Shown here: positions 9,809 to 19,092 of the stretch, one piece after another
Layout: the number at the start of each line of letters is the position of its first letter
Position numbering within the stretch: position 1 is the stretch's first letter
Assembly: GCA_030425825.1 (NCBI GenBank)
Contig: JAUHZY010000001.1
Span: 1,460,834-1,524,833 of the forward strand
Source: Alphaproteobacteria bacterium
GTDB lineage: Bacteria > Pseudomonadota > Alphaproteobacteria > JAUHZY01
Length of the DNA stretch: 64,000 bases
Reading direction: 5' to 3'
Notes under the pieces: model-generated
Databases searched by the model: none
Seen by the model: only the letters and a program-made list of their open reading frames with translations
What the model was told of the DNA's origin: nothing
Position numbers and translations under genes: made by a program

Positions 9809-10690
9809 TTAAATATAAAAACTTAACAAAACAACAAGTATTGCCGCGCAAGCTTTTTTAGGAGTAGGCTTTTCTTTTAGGAGAAAAATACTAAAAATGA
9901 AAACAAAGATAGGTGTTACGTTTCCAAGTGTCACGGCGACACCCGCGCTGGTACTTTTGATTGCTTGATAAAGAAAAACCCATTGTGTGATAACAAGTAA
10001 ACCTCTTAAGAAAATAACTTTATAATGATATTTTGTTATGTTTTTAAGACTGCTCTTGAAAAATAAAATAGAAAAACACCCAATTAAAGCGGCTCTTAAA
10101 AAGTAAAGTGTAGGCGCATTAACCGTCCCTAGGTCATCAAGTAAATATTTAGCAGGTATGGCTGATAGGCCAAATAAAACGCAAGATATAAGTGCTGGTG
10201 TAAGAGTTTGAGACTTTAAGTCTTTAAAAGATACATTTTTATCTAAAGAAAAGTAGATAATTGTAATAAGCATCGCAATGGCTGCTAATAAGCTTTGTAG
10301 GCTAACGGTGTCATTGATAAATAGCCATCCAAAGAAAAAAGTGAAGACAGGCGCAAGAGAAAGAATTGGTGTTGCGACAGAGCTTTCAGTTTTCTCGAAT
10401 GTTTTAAAGTAAAAGTAATTAGCCGCTGTATCAATTGCAGCAATTAGAATCACGAAAAAGTGCGGCTTCACAAAGGAGGCAGCATTTGTTGATAAGGCAT
10501 TTGGCTGGAATGTATAAAAATATGGGGATACCAGTGTCATTGTGGCAGCCATTATAAGAAAATTGATACCTAGTATATCTTTTGATTTAAGGTCTTTCAA
10601 AAGAGTGCGCGCCATAATATTCGCAAATGCTGCAAAAACGGCAGATAGAAGAGCCAAAACTCTTGGATCAAAAGAAGTTAAGATATTCAT
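9809..10690 (-). CDS. EamA/DMT-family membrane permease
   Basis: The product has about ten hydrophobic segments arranged as two similar halves, as in EamA (drug/metabolite) transporters; the second half contains the characteristic run VFLYQAIKSTSAGVAVTLGNVTPIF. The substrate cannot be read from sequence. The ATG at 10690 (MNILTSF) avoids overlap with folP; an upstream ATG at 10720 would add ten residues and overlap folP by 23 bases. Neither has a strong ribosome binding site. It lies between folP and the asparaginase-like gene on the same strand. Confidence 0.8.
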   Translation of the reverse strand: MNILTSFDPRVLALLSAVFAAFANIMARTLLKDLKSKDILGINFLIMAATMTLVSPYFYTFQPNALSTNAASFVKPHFFVILIAAIDTAANYFYFKTFEKTESSVATPILSLAPVFTFFFGWLFINDTVSLQSLLAAIAMLITIIYFSLDKNVSFKDLKSQTLTPALISCVLFGLSAIPAKYLLDDLGTVNAPTLYFLRAALIGCFSILFFKSSLKNITKYHYKVIFLRGLLVITQWVFLYQAIKSTSAGVAVTLGNVTPIFVFIFSIFLLKEKPTPKKACAAILVVLLSFYI

Positions 10691-10697
10691 GATTTTA

Positions 10698-11528
10698 CTA
10701 TACCAATTTCTCCCAAACATTCAATGCCTGTTTGTGTTCTTCAACATCATGCACGCGGAGGATGTTGGCGCCTTGCATCGAAGCATACAGATGTGTTGCT
10801 AGTGTGCCTGACAGGCGATCTTTGGGGGTTTCTCCTGCATTTAAGTCTTTCATCATCGATTTGCGGCTGGCACCTATTAGGACAGGGAATCCTAACTCCT
10901 TAAAGGTTTTGATGTTTTTGAGGATGGTCAGGTTATGCTCTAATGTTTTGCCAAAGCCAATGCCTGGATCCAGGATGATTTGGTGTATACCCGATGCTTT
11001 TAAAGCCTTTATACGTTCTTTGAAGAAAGTACAGATCTCATCAACTACATCTGTATAGCTTGGGTTATTTTGCATATTTTGTGGCGTACCTTGCATGTGC
11101 ATGACGATGACAGGACAATTGAATTCGGCGGCAACCTTTATCATTTCGGGGTTTGTAAAACCAGTAATATCATTGATCACCTGCATACCATTTTGCAGTG
11201 CATATTTAGCGATTTGTGGTTTGTATGTATCAATAGAAAGAGTGCATCGCGGCACTGCGATATGGGAAATATCCCCCTCTATAAATGTTTGTATACGTTG
11301 GATTTCCTCCTCTTTACTTAGAACATTTGCACCAGGGCGTGAGCTTTCTGCCCCAATATCGATCAAATCTGCGCCGCAGTGCAGCATGTTTTTTGCTTGA
11401 TCCATGGCGCTGAGAGCGTTATCACCATTGTCCCTATAGAAAGAGTCTGGTGTAATGTTTAAAACACCCATAAGAAGTGTTTTTTCAGTTGTTTTGAGGG
11501 TTTCATAAAAGTTAATAAATTGCGTCAT
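10698..11528 (-). CDS. folP: Dihydropteroate synthase
   Basis: FolP joins p-aminobenzoate to 6-hydroxymethyl-dihydropterin diphosphate in folate synthesis. The 276-residue protein shows both family signatures: LMGVLNITPDSFYRD (about residue 19) and DLIDIGAESSRPGA (about 54), followed by DPGIGFGKTLEHN (about 192), GASRKSMM (about 217) and the C-terminal RVHDVEEH. It begins a minus-strand run with the EamA and asparaginase-like genes and is divergent from ald, with 44 bases between the starts. It is the only folP in the window; folK is not nearby. Confidence 0.95.
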   Translation of the reverse strand: MTQFINFYETLKTTEKTLLMGVLNITPDSFYRDNGDNALSAMDQAKNMLHCGADLIDIGAESSRPGANVLSKEEEIQRIQTFIEGDISHIAVPRCTLSIDTYKPQIAKYALQNGMQVINDITGFTNPEMIKVAAEFNCPVIVMHMQGTPQNMQNNPSYTDVVDEICTFFKERIKALKASGIHQIILDPGIGFGKTLEHNLTILKNIKTFKELGFPVLIGASRKSMMKDLNAGETPKDRLSGTLATHLYASMQGANILRVHDVEEHKQALNVWEKLV

Positions 11529-11572
11529 TTTTGCCCTATGGGTTAGGTGATAAAAGTTAAGGAGTTTTTACT

Positions 11573-12685
11573 ATGTTAATCGGTGTTCCTAAAGAAATAA
11601 AGAATCATGAATATCGTGTTGGACTTGTCCCTGGAAGTGTTCGTGAATTGGTCCATCATGGTCATGACGTGATTGTTGAGACAAATGCAGGGATGGGTAT
11701 CGGTTATAGTGATGATGTTTATATTAATGCTGGCGCAAAAATTGTTGGCACAGCAAAAGAAGTTTTTGATCAAGCTGATATGATTGTAAAGGTTAAAGAG
11801 CCCCTCAACCCTGAACTTGAGATGCTGAGAGAAGATCAAATTCTTTTCACATATCTACATTTAGCCGCAGATAAAAACCAAGCAGAAAAACTGATTAACT
11901 CAAAATGTATCGCGATTGCGTATGAAACAGTCACTGACAGAAATGGTCGCTTGCCACTTTTGGCACCTATGAGTGAAGTTGCTGGGCGTATGTCAATTCA
12001 GGTTGGCACAAGATTCTTAGAAAAACCACAAGGTGGAAAAGGCATCCTTATGGGTGGTGTTCCTGGTGTTGCGCCTGCGCATGTTGTTGTACTTGGTGGT
12101 GGTGTTGCAGGAACAAATGCAATGCGTATGGCGAGTGGTATGCGCGCACGTGTAACAGTTTTGGATAAGTCAATTGCACGCTTGAAAGAGTTGGATGATC
12201 TTTTCTTGGGCCGTGTTAGAACGATGTATTCAACACTTTCAACAGTTGAAAAATATGTCACAGATGCAGATTTAGTCGTTGGATCTGTGCTTTTGCCAGG
12301 TGCGTCAGCGCCGAAGGTGGTTTCAGAAGAAATGATTAAAAAGATGAAGCCAGGATCTGTCGTTGTTGATATTGCGATTGATCAAGGTGGGTGCTTTGAA
12401 ACATCGCGTCCTACAAGCCATGATGACCCTGTTTATGAAAAGCATGGCATCATTCACTATTGTGTGACAAACATGCCAGGTGCAGTACCTAGGACATCTT
12501 CTTTTGCCCTCAATAATGCAACCTTACCTTTCGTTGTTGCTTTGGCTGATAAGGGGTATAAGCAAGCTCTTCAAGATGATCCTCATTTGATGAAGGGCCT
12601 GAATGTTTGCAAAGGAAAGGTAACATGTCCTGAAGTTGCAGAATCTTTGGGGTATGAGCACGTTTCAGCAGAACAGGCTCTTTAA
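11573..12685 (+). CDS. ald: Alanine dehydrogenase
   Basis: Ald interconverts L-alanine and pyruvate with NAD+. The 370-residue product begins [18 protein letters not shown], the classic AlaDH/PNT start, and has the nucleotide-binding [16 protein letters not shown] (about residue 178) and [15 protein letters not shown] (about 300). AAGGAG precedes the ATG. The gene meets folD end to end: its TAA and the folD TAA share the palindrome TTAA at 12682-12685. A sodium/alanine symporter lies a few genes away and might supply its substrate. Confidence 0.95.
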   Translation: MLIGVPKEIKNHEYRVGLVPGSVRELVHHGHDVIVETNAGMGIGYSDDVYINAGAKIVGTAKEVFDQADMIVKVKEPLNPELEMLREDQILFTYLHLAADKNQAEKLINSKCIAIAYETVTDRNGRLPLLAPMSEVAGRMSIQVGTRFLEKPQGGKGILMGGVPGVAPAHVVVLGGGVAGTNAMRMASGMRARVTVLDKSIARLKELDDLFLGRVRTMYSTLSTVEKYVTDADLVVGSVLLPGASAPKVVSEEMIKKMKPGSVVVDIAIDQGGCFETSRPTSHDDPVYEKHGIIHYCVTNMPGAVPRTSSFALNNATLPFVVALADKGYKQALQDDPHLMKGLNVCKGKVTCPEVAESLGYEHVSAEQAL

Positions 12686-13515
12686 AAAGCCTCAGCAGCC
12701 TTCACAGTGTTATAGAGCAAGCATGCAATAGTCATGGGGCCAACACCACCTGGAACAGGTGTTATTGCTCCTGCAATGTCTTTTATGTCGTCAAAGTCGA
12801 CATCACCAACAAGCTTGCCTTCTTCGTTACGATTGATGCCAACATCTATTACAACAGCACCAGGCTTTACCCAGTCTTTTTTGACAAGCTTTGCTTTCCC
12901 AACAGCTGCGATTAGAATATCAGCACTACGGCATTCTTCTTCAATGTTTTGTGTGCGTGAGTGACAAACTGTGACGGTACAGCTTTCATTTAGAAGCAGC
13001 ATAGACATTGGTTTACCAACAATTGTGGAACGTCCAATAATCACAGCTTTTTTTCCTGATAAATCGGGAATTACTGTTTTAAGAAGTTTTAGGCAGCCAA
13101 GAGGTGTACAAGCAACAAATCCTTCACGACCATTCACAAGCTTACCAATGTTTTCATCATGAAACCCATCAACATCTTTTTTAGGGTCAATGGTTTCAAC
13201 GATTTTCTCGTAATCAATGTGACTTGGAACAGGTGACTGGACCAAGATACCATGAACATCTTCTTTGTTATTAAGATCTTGAATCAATGTAATAAGATCA
13301 GCTTCTGAAGTTGATGCATCAAGGCGATACTCAAATGAGTTCATTCCAACTTCTTTTGTTGATTTTGCCTTATTGCGAACATAGACATCGCTTGCGGGGT
13401 CGCTGCCCACAAGAACAACGGCCAGGCCAGGCTTTACAGACATGTTTTTAACTTTTTCGGTAAGCTCTGTACGAAGCTGGCTTGCGATTGTTTTGCCATC
13501 AATGATTATTGTCAT
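12682..13515 (-). CDS. folD: Methylenetetrahydrofolate dehydrogenase/cyclohydrolase
   Basis: This bifunctional enzyme converts 5,10-methylene-THF to 10-formyl-THF, the one-carbon donor used by PurN. Motifs: [14 protein letters not shown] with the catalytic Lys (about residue 55), [11 protein letters not shown] (about 95), VDGFH, the NADP-binding [15 protein letters not shown] (about 161) and the C-terminal [11 protein letters not shown] (about 257). The 277-residue length is normal. YggT lies just upstream on the same strand, as is common in alphaproteobacteria. Confidence 0.96.
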   Translation of the reverse strand: MTIIIDGKTIASQLRTELTEKVKNMSVKPGLAVVLVGSDPASDVYVRNKAKSTKEVGMNSFEYRLDASTSEADLITLIQDLNNKEDVHGILVQSPVPSHIDYEKIVETIDPKKDVDGFHDENIGKLVNGREGFVACTPLGCLKLLKTVIPDLSGKKAVIIGRSTIVGKPMSMLLLNESCTVTVCHSRTQNIEEECRSADILIAAVGKAKLVKKDWVKPGAVVIDVGINRNEEGKLVGDVDFDDIKDIAGAITPVPGGVGPMTIACLLYNTVKAAEAF

Positions 13516-13546
13516 TTTTTATCCTTATTTTGTGACGGGTCGTTTT

Positions 13547-13834
13547 TTAAAAAGCTCTAAAGACGTATTCTTGGATGAGGTTTCTAGCAAAACTAATCAG
13601 CAAAATAACCACAAGAGGCGAAAGATCCATGCCTCCAACAGGTGGAATATAGCGTCGGAAGAAGTTAAATGCAGGGTCAGTCAGGCGACGGCACGCATCA
13701 TAGATAATGGCGACAAGTTTTTGGTATGGGTTAATAATATTGAAAGCCATCAACATATGTAAAACAACAGAAATAATGACAATAAAGCTATAAAGACTTA
13801 AGATTTGATCAATCAATAAAAAAAGCGACACCAT
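13547..13834 (-). CDS. YggT family small membrane protein
   Basis: The 95-residue protein has two YggT-type hydrophobic halves (about residues 4-32 and 66-90) around the conserved stretch YDACRRLTDPAFNFFRRYIPPVGGMDLSP, shown here only in part by RRLTDPAF and IPPVGGMDLSP. YggT proteins are linked to osmotic resistance and cell division or shape in several bacteria, but the exact role is not settled. It is 31 bases upstream of folD on the same strand, divergent from the Cys-rich gene. Confidence 0.88.
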   Translation of the reverse strand: MVSLFLLIDQILSLYSFIVIISVVLHMLMAFNIINPYQKLVAIIYDACRRLTDPAFNFFRRYIPPVGGMDLSPLVVILLISFARNLIQEYVFRAF

Positions 13835-13890
13835 TATATTTTTCTCCTTTATTAGGAGCCGGATTATAAAACAAATTTAAAGAAATATCT

Positions 13891-14592
13891 ATGATTGCCT
13901 TGTTTAAAAAACTGAATAAATTTTATCGTGTCTTTAAAGATGCCCCAGTTGATGTTGCTGCTTTTGAGAAGGCGTATAAAAGATGTGATTTAATGTCTTG
14001 TCAGGCAATGTGTTGCAATAAGGGCGGTCCAATTGATGAGGCAGAAGAAAAGGTCATTCGAAAACTTTTAAAAAAGCACAAAACCTTTTTCGCTAAAGCA
14101 GCCAACCTACCAGAAGACCCGCTGGATGTTTTTTATATGTTGGGTGAGCGTACGATTCAAACAAAAGTAAGGCCTATGAAGTACCGTGCTGATTTAAATG
14201 TGCCTGACAAGTTCTCACCTGCGGCGTGCGTTTTTTTGGATGATGAATACCGCTGTACCCTACAAATGCTAAGCGTTGAGCTTGGAAAGCATCCTTGGCA
14301 TTATAAGCCATCAGGCTGCTGGATGCACCCTGTTCAATTAGGAAGGCAAGGGAAACCAGAGATAACTGTTTTTTCAAAAGAAGAATATAACCCTTCCCAA
14401 AATGACCTAGAAGCATTCTTTGCACCTTTCACAAAATGTGGTGAGTCGTGCAAGGAAGGAACACCTGGACACGCTCTTTTTGAGGAAGAATTAAAGGTTA
14501 TAGGGCAGGCACTGGGGCGTGATTTGATTTGTGAACTTAAATCAAAGATTGCAGAAAAAGAAGCAGTTGCATCAAAAGATGAGGAAGAGTAA
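13891..14592 (+). CDS. Cysteine-rich putative metal-binding protein (DUF3109/YkgJ-like)
   Basis: I do not recognise a named gene. The 233-residue soluble protein has two Cys clusters: CDLMSCQAMCCNKGG (about residues 30-44) and ACVFLDDEYRC followed by KPSGCWMHPVQL (about 111-150), plus a third pair in TKCGESC (about 188). This spacing resembles the DUF3109 and YkgJ families, which are thought to bind zinc or an iron-sulfur cluster, but the match is by eye. The C-terminus is highly charged. It is followed by ahcY on the same strand after 57 bases and is divergent from YggT. No activity is proposed. Confidence 0.6.
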   Translation: MIALFKKLNKFYRVFKDAPVDVAAFEKAYKRCDLMSCQAMCCNKGGPIDEAEEKVIRKLLKKHKTFFAKAANLPEDPLDVFYMLGERTIQTKVRPMKYRADLNVPDKFSPAACVFLDDEYRCTLQMLSVELGKHPWHYKPSGCWMHPVQLGRQGKPEITVFSKEEYNPSQNDLEAFFAPFTKCGESCKEGTPGHALFEEELKVIGQALGRDLICELKSKIAEKEAVASKDEEE

Positions 14593-14649
14593 TCTCGGTT
14601 GGGCGGAATTCTTGCGCGCAGTTTATCAAAAATTTTAAGGGGAAAAATC

Positions 14650-15942
14650 ATGACGTTTACAGATTACAAAGTTGCAGACATGTCTTTGGCAGACTGGGGC
14701 CGTAAGGAAATTGAAATTGCACAGACAGAAATGCCAGGACTTATGGCTTTGCGTGAAGAATATAAAGGAAAATCACCGCTTAAGGGCGCACGTATTGCTG
14801 GGTGCTTGCATATGACAATTCAAACGGCTGTTTTGATCGAGACACTCGTTGAGCTTGGTGCTGAAATTCGTTGGAGCTCTTGTAACATTTTCTCAACACA
14901 AGATCAGGCCGCTGCAGCTATTGCAGCAAAAAACATCCCTGTCTTTGCTTGGAAAGGTGAAACAGAGGAAGAGTTTGATTGGTGTATACATCAAACAATC
15001 AAGGGGCCTGATGGGTGGACGCCGAACATGATTTTGGATGATGGTGGTGACCTGACATTAATGGTTCATAATGACTATCCTGAACTTCTTGCAGACATTA
15101 AAGGTATTTCTGAAGAAACAACAACAGGTGTTCATCGTCTTTATGAAATGCATAAAAAAGGCGAGCTGAAAGTGCCTGCAATTAATGTGAATGATTCTGT
15201 CACAAAGTCTAAGTTTGACAATCTTTATGGGTGTCGTGAGTCTTTGGTTGATGGTATCAAGCGTGCCACAGACACAATGGTTGCTGGTAAATTGGCTGTT
15301 GTATGTGGATATGGCGATGTTGGAAAAGGGTCTGCTGGGTCGCTACGTGGCCTTGGTGCACGTGTTGTCATTACTGAAATTGATCCGATTTGTGCCTTAC
15401 AGGCCACAATGGAAGGGTATCAGGTTGTTAGAATTGAAGATGTCGTGAAAGAGGCTGATATCTTTGTAACAACAACAGGAAATAAAGATATCATCACAAT
15501 TGACCATATGCGCGATATGAAAGATCGTGCCATTGTTTGTAATATCGGTCACTTTGATAATGAGATCCAAATTGATGCCCTTGAGAATTATACATGGGAA
15601 GAAGTGAAACCACAGGTTGACGAAGTTGTTTTTCCTGATGGTAAGCGTCTTATTATTCTTGCCAAAGGCCGTCTTGTGAACTTGGGCTGTGGAACTGGCC
15701 ACCCGAGTTTTGTGATGAGCGCATCTTTCACAAACCAAACGCTTGCACAAATTGAGTTGTGGAACAACTCTGATAATTATGAAGTTGGTGTTTATGTTTT
15801 GCCTAAGAAGCTAGATGAAAAAGTCGCTAGATTGCACCTTGGTAAAGTTGGTGCACGCCTTACAGAGCTAAGTAAAGACCAAGCAGACTATATTGGTGTC
15901 TCTGTTGATGGCCCTTACAAGCCTGAAAACTATAGATATTAG
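14650..15942 (+). CDS. ahcY: Adenosylhomocysteinase (S-adenosylhomocysteine hydrolase)
   Basis: AhcY splits S-adenosylhomocysteine into adenosine and homocysteine, removing the product of methyltransferases. The 430-residue protein carries [16 protein letters not shown] (about 52), the catalytic [14 protein letters not shown] (about 182), the NAD-binding [18 protein letters not shown] (about 220) and the C-terminal [11 protein letters not shown] that reaches into the neighbouring subunit. The start is ATG 14650, which follows AAGGGG; a reading from 14599 would add a 17-residue tail absent from the family. A strong hairpin terminator follows. Confidence 0.97.
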   Translation: MTFTDYKVADMSLADWGRKEIEIAQTEMPGLMALREEYKGKSPLKGARIAGCLHMTIQTAVLIETLVELGAEIRWSSCNIFSTQDQAAAAIAAKNIPVFAWKGETEEEFDWCIHQTIKGPDGWTPNMILDDGGDLTLMVHNDYPELLADIKGISEETTTGVHRLYEMHKKGELKVPAINVNDSVTKSKFDNLYGCRESLVDGIKRATDTMVAGKLAVVCGYGDVGKGSAGSLRGLGARVVITEIDPICALQATMEGYQVVRIEDVVKEADIFVTTTGNKDIITIDHMRDMKDRAIVCNIGHFDNEIQIDALENYTWEEVKPQVDEVVFPDGKRLIILAKGRLVNLGCGTGHPSFVMSASFTNQTLAQIELWNNSDNYEVGVYVLPKKLDEKVARLHLGKVGARLTELSKDQADYIGVSVDGPYKPENYRY

Positions 15943-15961
15943 GTAGACACAAGCTTTTTGG

Positions 15962-15991
15962 AAAGGGCCTTCTATTGAAGGCCCTTTTTTT
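15962..15991 (+). terminator. Rho-independent terminator of ahcY
   Basis: An 11-bp perfect stem (AAAGGGCCTTC at 15962-15972 with GAAGGCCCTTT at 15977-15987), a TATT loop and a T run to 15991 follow the ahcY stop by 20 bases. It ends at the stop codon of the convergent symporter gene. Confidence 0.92.
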
Positions 15992-17432
15992 ATTTTCTTG
16001 CTTTAATTTTTCCTGATCTAATCTTTTCAAAATAGACTTCAGTATCTTTTTTGATGTCTGGCGCCAGGATGTAAAGACCAATCATATTGGGGATAACCAT
16101 GGCAAAGATACTGGCATCTGAGAAAGCTAATGCGCTATTCAAGCTGACTGATGGTCCAATAATAAGCATAAAGCAGAATAAAATCTTGAAGGCATAGTAA
16201 GAAAACTTACTTTCTCCCACCATATAGCGCAGTGACTTATCACCATAGTATTCCCAAGAAATCATAGACGAAAAGGCAAACAACAGCACTGAAACTGTTA
16301 AAACAGCAGGGAACCATGGAATGACAGTTTCAAAAGCATGGGATGTAATTTGTACCCCTGTCAGTCCAGGTGTCTGGTACGCACCTGTAATTACAACAAT
16401 AAGGGCCGTTGATGTACAAACAATAATTGTATCAAAGAATGGCTCTAACAGAGCAACAAAGCCTTCGGAGACAGGGTGGCGTGTTTTCACAACCGAGTGT
16501 GCGATTGCTGCTGATCCAAGTCCTGCCTCGTTTGAGAATGCAGATCTTTTTAAACCTTGGATCATAGCGCCAATCATACCGCCAGCAACAGCTTTTGGTG
16601 CGAAGGCTGATGAAACGATGGTCATAAATGCCGCAGGAATCTGAGAATAATGCGTGATTAGGATAACAAGAACAGCACTTATATAAATAACAACCATGAG
16701 TGGGACAATGCGTTCAGTGACCTTAGCAATAGAACGAATCCCTCCAATAATTACAGATCCAACTAAAACGGCACCTATCAGGCCAAATAGAACACCTTTA
16801 TTCGCCCACCAACTTGCTTCACCCCCTGTAAAGTCAACAAAAAGAGAGAAAGATTGATTAATTTGAAAGACTGCAATGGCACCAAGTGTTGCGAAGATAC
16901 AAGAAACACTGAAGAAATAAGCAAAGAACTTTCCAAGTTTAGGCATGCCTTTTTCTGCGAGTCCATCTTCAAGATAGTGCATTGGACCGCCCGACCATGT
17001 ATCAGGGCCAACTTTTTTGCGGTACTTTACACCCAGAGAGCATTCAACAAACTTAGAAGACATTCCGAAGAACCCTGCAATGATCATCCAAAAAGCAGCG
17101 CCAGGGCCACCAAGAGAGATCGCAATCGCTACGCCTGCAATATTGCCAAGCCCTACTGTGCCAGAGAGAGCCGTTGATAGTGCTTGGAAGTGGGTAATCA
17201 TGCCTGGTGCGCGTGAGTCATCATATTTCCCTCGAATAAGGCGAAAAGCGTGTCTGAAACCACGGAAATTAATGAAGTTCATATAAAACGTGAAATAAAT
17301 GGCACCTAGTAAAAGCCACATAAGGATGAGCGGTGTTTGAACGCCTGCGATAGGAATAGAATAGAAAATGACGCTTGAGACAGCATCTGCAATTGGCGCA
17401 AACGCCGTATCTATTTTTTGATCTAGAGACAT
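15990..17432 (-). CDS. Sodium:alanine (AGCS family) symporter
   Basis: The 480-residue protein has about eleven hydrophobic segments and AGCS signatures: RGFRHAFRLIRGKYD, TALSGTVGLGNIAGVA (about residue 88), GPGAAFWMI, and the downstream GAMIQGLKRSAFSNEAGLGSA (given in part: KRSAFSNEAGLG). These carriers import alanine or glycine with Na+. The stop abuts the ahcY terminator. The gene stands alone on the minus strand, with 79 bases to the next upstream gene. Alanine uptake would feed the nearby ald product, though the two are not in one operon. Confidence 0.92.
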   Translation of the reverse strand: MSLDQKIDTAFAPIADAVSSVIFYSIPIAGVQTPLILMWLLLGAIYFTFYMNFINFRGFRHAFRLIRGKYDDSRAPGMITHFQALSTALSGTVGLGNIAGVAIAISLGGPGAAFWMIIAGFFGMSSKFVECSLGVKYRKKVGPDTWSGGPMHYLEDGLAEKGMPKLGKFFAYFFSVSCIFATLGAIAVFQINQSFSLFVDFTGGEASWWANKGVLFGLIGAVLVGSVIIGGIRSIAKVTERIVPLMVVIYISAVLVILITHYSQIPAAFMTIVSSAFAPKAVAGGMIGAMIQGLKRSAFSNEAGLGSAAIAHSVVKTRHPVSEGFVALLEPFFDTIIVCTSTALIVVITGAYQTPGLTGVQITSHAFETVIPWFPAVLTVSVLLFAFSSMISWEYYGDKSLRYMVGESKFSYYAFKILFCFMLIIGPSVSLNSALAFSDASIFAMVIPNMIGLYILAPDIKKDTEVYFEKIRSGKIKARK

Positions 17433-17511
17433 TGGGCAACTCCATGGAAAATAAGAACTTTAGAAAAGACCATAAATATTTTTAGGTGCCACGTCAAATT
17501 TATGCCAAAAA

Positions 17512-18435
17512 TCAGTTGGATAATGAGAAAAAGCTGTAATAAGCAGGAATCGCGATCAATGCAAAAAGCGTTGAAAACAACACAGCCGCGGCTGCCTTAT
17601 CAGGATAAACATTAAGCTTAGAGGCGTAAGCGACTGTATTGGCTGCAAGAGGAACAATTGAAAAAAGAACAAGAAGCTCATGCGTGCTCTCTCCAAAAAT
17701 CAAGAAATGACTTTTATCTAGATAGATAAACCCAAAGATAATAAGTGGCCAAAAAACAAACTTATTCACAAAGCATATCATAATAAACTTCCAGTCTGTT
17801 TTAGGTGCTTCTAATTGGCTTAGGGCGAGGCCAACAACCATCATGCCTAGGACAATATATGCTCCTTTAAACAAGGCAAGGCTTTGATAAACATATGGTG
17901 GAATTTGGAATTTCGAGAAGCTTACTAAGACGCCCAGGCCCATCGCATAAAGTGCAGGGAGAGACAAAAGCTTTTTGACAGCCTCTTTAGAGGTGTAATT
18001 CCCGCGTGCGAGGTAATAATATCCAATCGTTACCTCTCCGATCATGAGTCCTATCCCTGCTAGGGCATAAATTGCTACTTGATCAGGTGTAAAAAGAATG
18101 AGGGCGATGGGAAGCCCAAAATAACCATTATTTGCTGTGCAGCAGGACAAAGGAAGTAAGCTTCTCGTTTTATCAGTCCAGAGACGCCCCCAGACAAAAT
18201 AACCTAATATAGCCATTGAGAAAGAGAATATACACATAAACCCAATAAGGCCTATATGCTTAAGTTCTATTTCTGCGCGTGAGATGAAATCAAAAAACAC
18301 AAGTGGAGAAATGATATAAATAAGTAGTTTTGAGACACTTGCTGTATCAGTTTTAAAAGTCTTACCTGCAAAAAATCCAAGCAAGCCAATAAAATAAAGA
18401 GGAAGGATTTTTAGAAGAAGGGTTGTGAATATCAT
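17512..18435 (-). CDS. AEC family (auxin efflux carrier-like) transporter
   Basis: The 307-residue protein has about ten membrane segments in the two five-helix halves of the AEC family: the first ends with SCCTANNGYFGLPIALILF (about 97-115) and the second with SIVPLAANTVAYASKLNVYPDKAAAAV (in part, PLAANTVAYASKL). Bacterial members export or import small carboxylates; the substrate here is unknown. It is preceded by tRNA-Phe on the same strand, 22 bases upstream. Confidence 0.88.
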   Translation of the reverse strand: MIFTTLLLKILPLYFIGLLGFFAGKTFKTDTASVSKLLIYIISPLVFFDFISRAEIELKHIGLIGFMCIFSFSMAILGYFVWGRLWTDKTRSLLPLSCCTANNGYFGLPIALILFTPDQVAIYALAGIGLMIGEVTIGYYYLARGNYTSKEAVKKLLSLPALYAMGLGVLVSFSKFQIPPYVYQSLALFKGAYIVLGMMVVGLALSQLEAPKTDWKFIMICFVNKFVFWPLIIFGFIYLDKSHFLIFGESTHELLVLFSIVPLAANTVAYASKLNVYPDKAAAAVLFSTLFALIAIPAYYSFFSLSN

Positions 18436-18457
18436 GCCCTATACTATCCAATAAAGG

Positions 18458-18533
<76 letters not shown>

Positions 18534-18563
18534 TTCACCAAAGAGTATATTGAATTACACTCT

Positions 18564-18600
18564 CAAATAAAAGAAAGCCGCCCCGCATAAACGGAACGGC
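18564..18600 (-). terminator. Rho-independent terminator after the pilin-like gene pair
   Basis: On the minus strand a 9-bp stem (GCCGTTCCG with CGGGGCGGC, two G-T pairs) around a TTTATG loop at 18577-18600 is followed by TTTCTTTTATTT. It lies 57 bases past the stop of the 18657-19001 gene and just ahead of the tRNA-Phe promoter region. Confidence 0.8.
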
Positions 18601-18620
18601 CCTCTTTTTTAAGTAAATAG

Positions 18621-18639
18621 TCGCTTGTCTGTCAAGCGA
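18621..18639. other. Small perfect hairpin next to the pilin-like stop codon
   Basis: TCGCTTG at 18621-18627 pairs with CAAGCGA at 18633-18639 around a 5-nt loop. It has no T run on the minus strand, so it may be an mRNA 3'-end protecting structure rather than a terminator. Confidence 0.5.
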
Positions 18640-18656
18640 TATTCGCTTTTTGCTTC

Positions 18657-19001
18657 CTAGTTAAGGAAGTTAATCAGTGCTTGGAAGGCAGCAAGTAGGA
18701 ATAAACCACCAGCTAACATAAACAACCACTGGAATTTGAACTTACCCATTGCGGCCATGATCACAAGAGCAATCAAACCAAAACCAGCAAGAACATATGT
18801 GATATTACGCGTATATTTGTGCGCTGTATCAATTCTAGAAGATGCAACATCTAGGAATGTATTGTCTTCAGGAACTGTTCCAAGTGTGAAGTCTGATGTC
18901 CCAGCAGGACCAGAAACACTAAGTTGTGCGTCAGCAGATGTAACCATCACACCAACCGACATAAATAACGCAAACAATATAGTCATAAACTTATTCATCA
19001 T
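18657..19001 (-). CDS. Small VirB2/TrbC-pilin-like membrane protein, copy 1
   Basis: The 114-residue protein has a signal peptide (likely cleaved after TSADA), a short polar stretch and two hydrophobic segments (about residues 66-83 and 88-108), the layout of VirB2/TrbC pilins. Its last 61 residues match the neighbouring 19093-19554 product at 31 positions in a gap-free alignment by hand, sharing D..H.Y.R, AA.GKF, and AAFQ.LI.FLN. No other type IV secretion gene is seen in the window. GGGAGA precedes the ATG and a terminator follows. Pilin identity is an inference from size, topology and local resemblance; an unrelated family of small envelope proteins is possible. Confidence 0.6.
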   Translation of the reverse strand: MMNKFMTILFALFMSVGVMVTSADAQLSVSGPAGTSDFTLGTVPEDNTFLDVASSRIDTAHKYTRNITYVLAGFGLIALVIMAAMGKFKFQWLFMLAGGLFLLAAFQALINFLN

Positions 19002-19092
19002 AAAATCTCCCGTTTGAATTGTGACTATTAAACAACCTTCAAATTAAAAGGTCCAGAAAAAAAACACTTATGCCAAATCCCCACCGCCTTTC

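Noticed and set aside
14593-14649. SAH riboswitch ahead of ahcY
   Set aside because: The 57-base gap is too short and shows no suitable paired structure.
17433-17511. Glycine or other riboswitch ahead of the AGCS symporter
   Set aside because: The 79-base gap lacks conserved riboswitch elements.
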